From positions 310,001 through 374,000 of the forward strand of contig NZ_BDIY01000002.1 of the NCBI RefSeq assembly GCF_002072155.1: a stretch of DNA of 64,000 nucleotides. Reading direction: 5' to 3'. Positions 60,237 through 64,000 of the stretch are shown here, piece by piece. How positions within the stretch are numbered: the first letter of the stretch is position 1; each line of letters begins with the position of its first letter. Source of the stretch: Roseovarius sp. A-2 (GTDB lineage: Bacteria; Pseudomonadota; Alphaproteobacteria; Rhodobacterales; Rhodobacteraceae). The notes beneath the pieces were generated by a model that had not been told where the DNA came from, did not search any database, and saw only the letters and a program-made list of their open reading frames with translations. A program made the translations under genes and the position numbers.

Positions 60237-61285
60237 CGCGCTTGGGTCTTGTCGGGCGGCGCCCGCGTCCAAAGCGCCTCGTAGACACGGCCGATCGCCT
60301 GCGCCTCCTGCGTCACGTCGAAATGCGCGTGCGCGGTTGCGCGTGCGGTCAGTGACATGGCCGATAGCCTGTCGGGGTCGCGCAGCAGCGTCGCGAGCGT
60401 GGTCTCTGGGTCGGCGGTGATGCAGCCCGCACGATCCCCGCGCGCAAATTCCCGAAAATGCCCGGTATCGCTGGCGACGAAGGGCACCCCCGAGGCCATC
60501 GCCTCAAGCGCGGTCATGCCGTAGCCTTCGTAGCGCGGCAGTTGCACCACCAGTGTGAGCGCGCGCAGGAGGGCGGGCAGCGCATCGGGGGCAATCTCAC
60601 CGGGAAAGAGGAGGCGGTCGGAGAGGCCCGCCTCGGCTGTTTGTCTCTTGAGCCTGTCGAGAAATCCCCGGTGGGAGGACCCCGCACGACCGATCACGAG
60701 GGCGGTGGTGCCGGGATGGTCGGGCAGCAGGCGCAGCATCGCCGCGACAAAGCGGTCAGTGCCCTTTTCGGGGCGGATGCGCCCGATGGTGGCGATGCCG
60801 CGCGTGCCGGGATAGCCCGAGGCCTCCCACGCGGCGGCGCGGTTTATGGCCGGTGCAAAGCGCGCGCAGTCCACGCCATGTGGTATCACTGCGCGGACAT
60901 GCGGCACATGTGCGGCGGCGGCTTGGGTGGTGGCGATTACCGCGTCCATCCGGGATATCAGCCAGCGGGGCAAGGCCGAATGGCGGCGCTGCGCGGCGGA
61001 GGTGAAGACGATGCGAATCGGCAGGCGCAACACGTCGCGTGCCCAGAGGGCGGCGCGCATCTCGCTGTTGCGGCGCACGTGCCAGATGGTGAAGGGGCGG
61101 CCCGGTGCCGGGCTGCGCGACAGGTGCCGCGCCTCGGCGCGCGATATCGGGGCCGGGCAGCTGGGCAGGGGCACATCGCTCAGGCGGAGGTCGTACTGGC
61201 CCTGCTGCACGCGGATCACCCCTGCCGCCGTGGCCGAGACGCCGGTGAAGTTGCGGTTGAAACTGGTGACGATCAGCTCGGGCAT
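60230..61285 (-). CDS. GT4-family glycosyltransferase (probable LPS core)
   Basis: A 351-residue GT-B glycosyltransferase. The N-terminal acceptor domain contains FTIWHVRRNSEMRAALWARD. The donor domain shows VIPHGVDCARFAP, IATIGRIRPEKGTDRFVAAM and the GT4 motif EGYGMTALEAMASGVPFVAS with the conserved Glu residues. The start MPELIVTSFNRNFTGVSATA at 61285 is chosen over a longer frame. It follows waaA by 43 nt, so a lipopolysaccharide core transferase is the best inference; the sugar is unknown. Confidence 0.87.
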   Translation of the reverse strand: MPELIVTSFNRNFTGVSATAAGVIRVQQGQYDLRLSDVPLPSCPAPISRAEARHLSRSPAPGRPFTIWHVRRNSEMRAALWARDVLRLPIRIVFTSAAQRRHSALPRWLISRMDAVIATTQAAAAHVPHVRAVIPHGVDCARFAPAINRAAAWEASGYPGTRGIATIGRIRPEKGTDRFVAAMLRLLPDHPGTTALVIGRAGSSHRGFLDRLKRQTAEAGLSDRLLFPGEIAPDALPALLRALTLVVQLPRYEGYGMTALEAMASGVPFVASDTGHFREFARGDRAGCITADPETTLATLLRDPDRLSAMSLTARATAHAHFDVTQEAQAIGRVYEALWTRAPPDKTQARQ

Positions 61286-61291
61286 CTGGTG

Positions 61292-61323
61292 TGGGATTTG
61301 AGTATTTGAAGAACAGTGAAAGG
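61292..61323 (+). repeat. Intergenic GAGTATTT motif, copy between waaA and the glycosyltransferase gene
   Basis: GGGATTTGAGTATTTGAAGA followed by ACAGTGAAAG, on the plus strand, opposite to the flanking genes. It is the longest match to the copies near 14.1, 32.1 and 51.0 kb. Confidence 0.45.
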
Positions 61324-61328
61324 CGCGG

Positions 61329-62618
61329 TCATGGCGTGAGATCGAGCGCGCGGGTGAGGTCGGCGATGATGTCGTCGAGCGCGTCTCTTTGCGGGAGGGC
61401 GAACGCGCGGGCAGCGGCACGCATGGTGGCGAGCCGGTCGGGTGAGGTGAGGAGCGTAATGAGGGTTTGGGCGAGGCCGACGGCATCCGTTATCTCTGTC
61501 GCCCCGCCTGCGGCATCGAGCGCCGGGTAGATCTCGGCGAAATTTGCGTAACGTGGCCCGTGCAGGATCGCCGCACCGGCATGGGCGGGCTCATACGGGG
61601 TATGGCCGCCCGCCGGGGTAAAGGAGCCACCGAGGCAGGTGACGGGGGCGAGCGCGTACCACAGCCCCATCTCGCCCATTGTGTCGGCGAGATAGACCTG
61701 GGTCTGCCCGGTGATCGGCCCGCCGATGGCGCGGCGCGCGCCGCTGAGACCGCGTTCGGCGATCATAACTTCGAGGGCGGTGCCGCGTTCCGGATGGCGG
61801 GGCACGAGGATGAGCAGCGCATCGGGGTCGTGTCGCAGGAGACGTGCATGGGCGTCGAGCATGATCTCGTCCTCGCCCCGATGGGTGGAGGCGGCGCACC
61901 AGACCACGCGCCCACCGATCCTGCGCTTCAGATGCGCGCGCGCCTCAGGGTCGACGGGCAGGGGGCCGGTGAGGGATTTGAGGTTCGGCCCCTGCCGCGC
62001 GTGTGCGAGGCCGAGCGCGCGCAGATGGCTCTCGCTGCGCGCGTCCTGGCAGTGGATCAGCCGGAACTGTCCCATCACGTGCCGTGCCGTGCGCTCCGCG
62101 TGTTGCCAGTTGCGGGCCGATCTGTCCGACAGACGGGCGTTCAGAAGGGCCAGGGGAATCCCGGCCTGATCGGTCTCGCGCAGCATCTGCGGCCAAAGCT
62201 CGCTTTCGATGAAGATCGCGGCCGTGGGCTGCCAATGGGTGAGGAAGCGGCGCATCGCGCGGCTGGTGTCGAGCGGGGCGAATTGATGCCGGGTGCGGGG
62301 CGGCAGGCGGCTGGACAGCAGCTGCGCCGAGGTGGCGGTGCCTGAGGTGAGCAGGAATTGCAGATCGGGGCGCGATGCCGCCCAATGGGCGATGAGCGTC
62401 AGGACCGACATGCTTTCGCCGACGCTGGCGGCGTGAAACCAGATCAGCGTGCCGTCTGGACGGGGCAGGGTGGCGCGGCCCAGACGTTCGGGCCAGCGGG
62501 CGCGGTCGGTGCCGTGGGCCTCGAGTTTACGGCAGGCACCGCGATAGGCGACGGACCCCAGCATGTTTGCCGCAAGGCTGTAGAGGCGCAGCGGCAGGGG
62601 CGCGCCGGCGCGGCGCAT
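61329..62618 (-). CDS. waaA: 3-deoxy-D-manno-octulosonic acid transferase
   Basis: A 429-residue inner-membrane-associated enzyme that adds Kdo to lipid A. The catalytic Glu68 is in IWFHAASVGESMSVLTLI. The C-terminal donor domain shows LKSLTGPLPVDPEARA, FTPAGGHTPYEPAHAGAAIL and HGPRYANF. A hydrophobic N-terminal helix (PLRLYSLAANMLGSVAYR) is expected. Its ATG overlaps the moaA stop by 1 nt (TGATG). It probably forms an operon with moaA and the glycosyltransferase. Confidence 0.94.
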   Translation of the reverse strand: MRRAGAPLPLRLYSLAANMLGSVAYRGACRKLEAHGTDRARWPERLGRATLPRPDGTLIWFHAASVGESMSVLTLIAHWAASRPDLQFLLTSGTATSAQLLSSRLPPRTRHQFAPLDTSRAMRRFLTHWQPTAAIFIESELWPQMLRETDQAGIPLALLNARLSDRSARNWQHAERTARHVMGQFRLIHCQDARSESHLRALGLAHARQGPNLKSLTGPLPVDPEARAHLKRRIGGRVVWCAASTHRGEDEIMLDAHARLLRHDPDALLILVPRHPERGTALEVMIAERGLSGARRAIGGPITGQTQVYLADTMGEMGLWYALAPVTCLGGSFTPAGGHTPYEPAHAGAAILHGPRYANFAEIYPALDAAGGATEITDAVGLAQTLITLLTSPDRLATMRAAARAFALPQRDALDDIIADLTRALDLTP

Positions 62619-63625
62619 CAGCCGCCGGTATGGCTCATGTGGCGCGACACGCGACCATCGACCGACTGGCGCGAATAGTCGAAGTCATGGCCCTTGGGCT
62701 TGCGCGTTATGGCGGTGCGGATTGCGGCCTCAAGCGGTGCGTCGTTGGCCGGATTGTTGCGCAGGGGCGCGCGCAGATCGGCCATGTCTTCCTGGCCGAG
62801 GCACATGTAAAGCTCGCCGGTGCAGGTCAGGCGCACGCGGTTGCAGCTTTCGCAGAAATTATGGGTGAGCGGCGTGATGAAGCCGATCTTTTGCCCGGTC
62901 TCTTCCAGCCGCACATAGCGCGCCGGGCCGCCGGTGCTTTCGGGCAGGTCGGTGAGGGTGAAGGTTTCAGCCAGACGCGCGCGCAGGTCCGACAGTTTCC
63001 AGTATTGGCCCAACCGGTCCTCGTTGCCGATATCGCCCATCGGCATGACCTCAATGAAGGTCAGATCCATGTCGCGCGATTTGCACCACTCGAGCAACGT
63101 GAAAAGCTCGTCCTCGTTGAAGCCCTTGAGCGCGACGGTGTTGATCTTGATCCGCAGCCCGGCTTTTTGCGCCGCGTCGATCCCCTTGATCACCTGCGGC
63201 AGACGGCCCCAGCGGGTGATGTCGGCGAATTTCTGCTCGTCCAGCGTGTCGAGCGAGACATTCACCCGGCGCACGCCTGCCGCATAAAGGTCATCCGCGA
63301 AACGCTCAAGCTGGCTGCCATTGGTGGTCAACGTCAGCTCCTTGAGATCGCCCGCCTCGAGATGCCGGGTCATGGCGTCGAAAAAGGCCATGATCCCCTT
63401 GCGCACCAGGGGCTCGCCGCCGGTGATGCGCAGTTTTTCCACGCCCATGCGCACGAAGGTCGAGCACATGCGATCAAGCTCCTCGAGCGTCAACAGCTCT
63501 TTCTTCGGCAGGAAGGTCATGTTCTCCGACATGCAATAGACGCAGCGAAAATCGCAGCGGTCGGTCACGGAGACGCGCAGGTAGGAGATGGCGCGCTGGA
63601 ACGGGTCTATGAGAGGTGCTGTCAT
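62618..63625 (-). CDS. moaA: GTP 3',8-cyclase MoaA
   Basis: A 335-residue radical-SAM enzyme starting molybdenum cofactor synthesis. The SAM cluster ligands are Cys24, Cys28 and Cys31 in [20 protein letters not shown] second cluster is in [19 protein letters not shown]. The C-terminal Gly-Gly (SHTGG), needed for activity, is intact. It is first of moaA-waaA-glycosyltransferase and divergent from the lipoprotein gene. Confidence 0.96.
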   Translation of the reverse strand: MTAPLIDPFQRAISYLRVSVTDRCDFRCVYCMSENMTFLPKKELLTLEELDRMCSTFVRMGVEKLRITGGEPLVRKGIMAFFDAMTRHLEAGDLKELTLTTNGSQLERFADDLYAAGVRRVNVSLDTLDEQKFADITRWGRLPQVIKGIDAAQKAGLRIKINTVALKGFNEDELFTLLEWCKSRDMDLTFIEVMPMGDIGNEDRLGQYWKLSDLRARLAETFTLTDLPESTGGPARYVRLEETGQKIGFITPLTHNFCESCNRVRLTCTGELYMCLGQEDMADLRAPLRNNPANDAPLEAAIRTAITRKPKGHDFDYSRQSVDGRVSRHMSHTGG

Positions 63626-63710
63626 GGCGGAAACCTAAGCCGCGCCGTGGGGCGGGGCAAGGGCGATGTTGCGGATTGTCCGGGCCGCAGCGGCGCGATA
63701 GGGTGACGGC

Positions 63711-64000
63711 ATGACACGGGCCCTGACATTGATCGCGATGCTCGCCCTCCTTGGTGCCTGTGCGCAGGTCGAGGGGATTTTCCAGCCTGTGCCGGAGCCT
63801 GCCACCGAACCGCCGCCTGCCACGACCGAAACCGCGCCGGAGGACGAGGACGCCACGACGCTCGCGCCCGCGACGGGTGATCTGGGGCTGACGGTGGCGT
63901 CATTGGGCACGGCGACAGAGCCGGGACTGTGGCTCAAGACGCCGCTGGTGGATGCACCGGGGCGGGGGCGCGTGACCTATTCGGCGAATGGCAGGACGGT
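63711..64000 (+). CDS. Putative lipoprotein (partial, 3' end outside window)
   Basis: Starts MTRALTLIAMLALLGACAQV: a signal peptide with the lipobox LLGAC, so lipid-anchored. A Pro/Thr/Ala-rich linker (PVPEPATEPPPATTETAPED) follows, then a domain with GDLGLTVASLGTATEPGLWL. About 96 residues are visible. Similar roseobacter proteins are often mislabelled D-galactarate dehydratase; there is no evidence of that activity here. Confidence 0.75.
   Translation, partial: MTRALTLIAMLALLGACAQVEGIFQPVPEPATEPPPATTETAPEDEDATTLAPATGDLGLTVASLGTATEPGLWLKTPLVDAPGRGRVTYSANGRT

Overview
The window is a high-GC, gene-dense alphaproteobacterial chromosome segment. Its gene content fits a marine Rhodobacterales (Roseobacter-group) bacterium: an Aap general amino-acid transporter, heterotetrameric sarcosine oxidase, a non-pyrrolysine MttB-family methyltransferase, an ATP12-type F1 assembly factor, IhfB-LapA-TrpF-TrpB gene order, and TadE/TadG pilus proteins. 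The assignment comes from family recognition and gene order, not from a database search. No rRNA or tRNA gene, CRISPR array or prophage was seen.

Layout. 1-3.6 kb: aapJ-aapQ-aapM, minus strand, cut by the left edge. 3.7-8.6 kb: minus-strand housekeeping run with 4-nt overlaps (ATP12, HAD phosphatase, pseudouridine synthase, CrcB), then an SDR and pgk. 8.7-13.5 kb: plus-strand cyclophilin pair, DUF4336, DUF3179 and a DEAD-box helicase. 13.5-14.1 kb: decayed IS630-type transposase. 14.1-21.1 kb: oligopeptide-type ABC importer and an M20 deacetylase. 21.2-26.1 kb: DoxX-like protein, EEP phosphatase, YjdF-like membrane protein, SelO, GNAT, nucleoside hydrolase. 26.4-37.2 kb: ihfB-lapA-trpF-small ORF-trpB, FkbM methyltransferase, pth, lldD, rplY, small enzymes, trpA and ychF. 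37.3-43.2 kb: a co-oriented minus-strand block of LuxR regulator, FIST protein, hybrid histidine kinase, a 29-residue micro-ORF and an MttB-family methyltransferase. 43.4-44.9 kb: pirin and a small membrane protein. 45-47.9 kb: TadG-TadE-TadE. 48.2-54.8 kb: glutamate dehydrogenase and soxBDAG. 55.2-60.2 kb: dnaG, rpoD, an orphan AT-richer ORF and YefM-YoeB. 60.2-64 kb: moaA, waaA and a glycosyltransferase, with a divergent lipoprotein gene.

Metabolic logic. The segment leans toward uptake and breakdown of nitrogenous organic matter: amino-acid and peptide import, acyl-amino-acid hydrolysis, glutamate dehydrogenase, sarcosine oxidation to glycine and a methylene group on folate, and a possible methyl-transfer enzyme. 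Tryptophan synthesis is split, with trpF/trpB on the plus strand and trpA on the minus strand about 6 kb away.

Most unusual signals. (1) Four abutting near-perfect palindromes fused to the 3' end of a small ORF between trpF and trpB. (2) The FIST/kinase/LuxR block upstream of a micro-ORF and an MttB-family gene, with a 22-bp interrupted palindrome in the gap. (3) A REP-like element present twice, one copy carrying an extra inner hairpin. (4) A perfect 21-bp palindrome overlapping the lldD leader. (5) A canonical TTAA-N7-TTAAC (CtrA-type) box at the trpF stop codon. (6) A dispersed GAGTATTT-cored intergenic motif. Long antisense frames are common here, as expected from strong third-position GC bias, and were not annotated.
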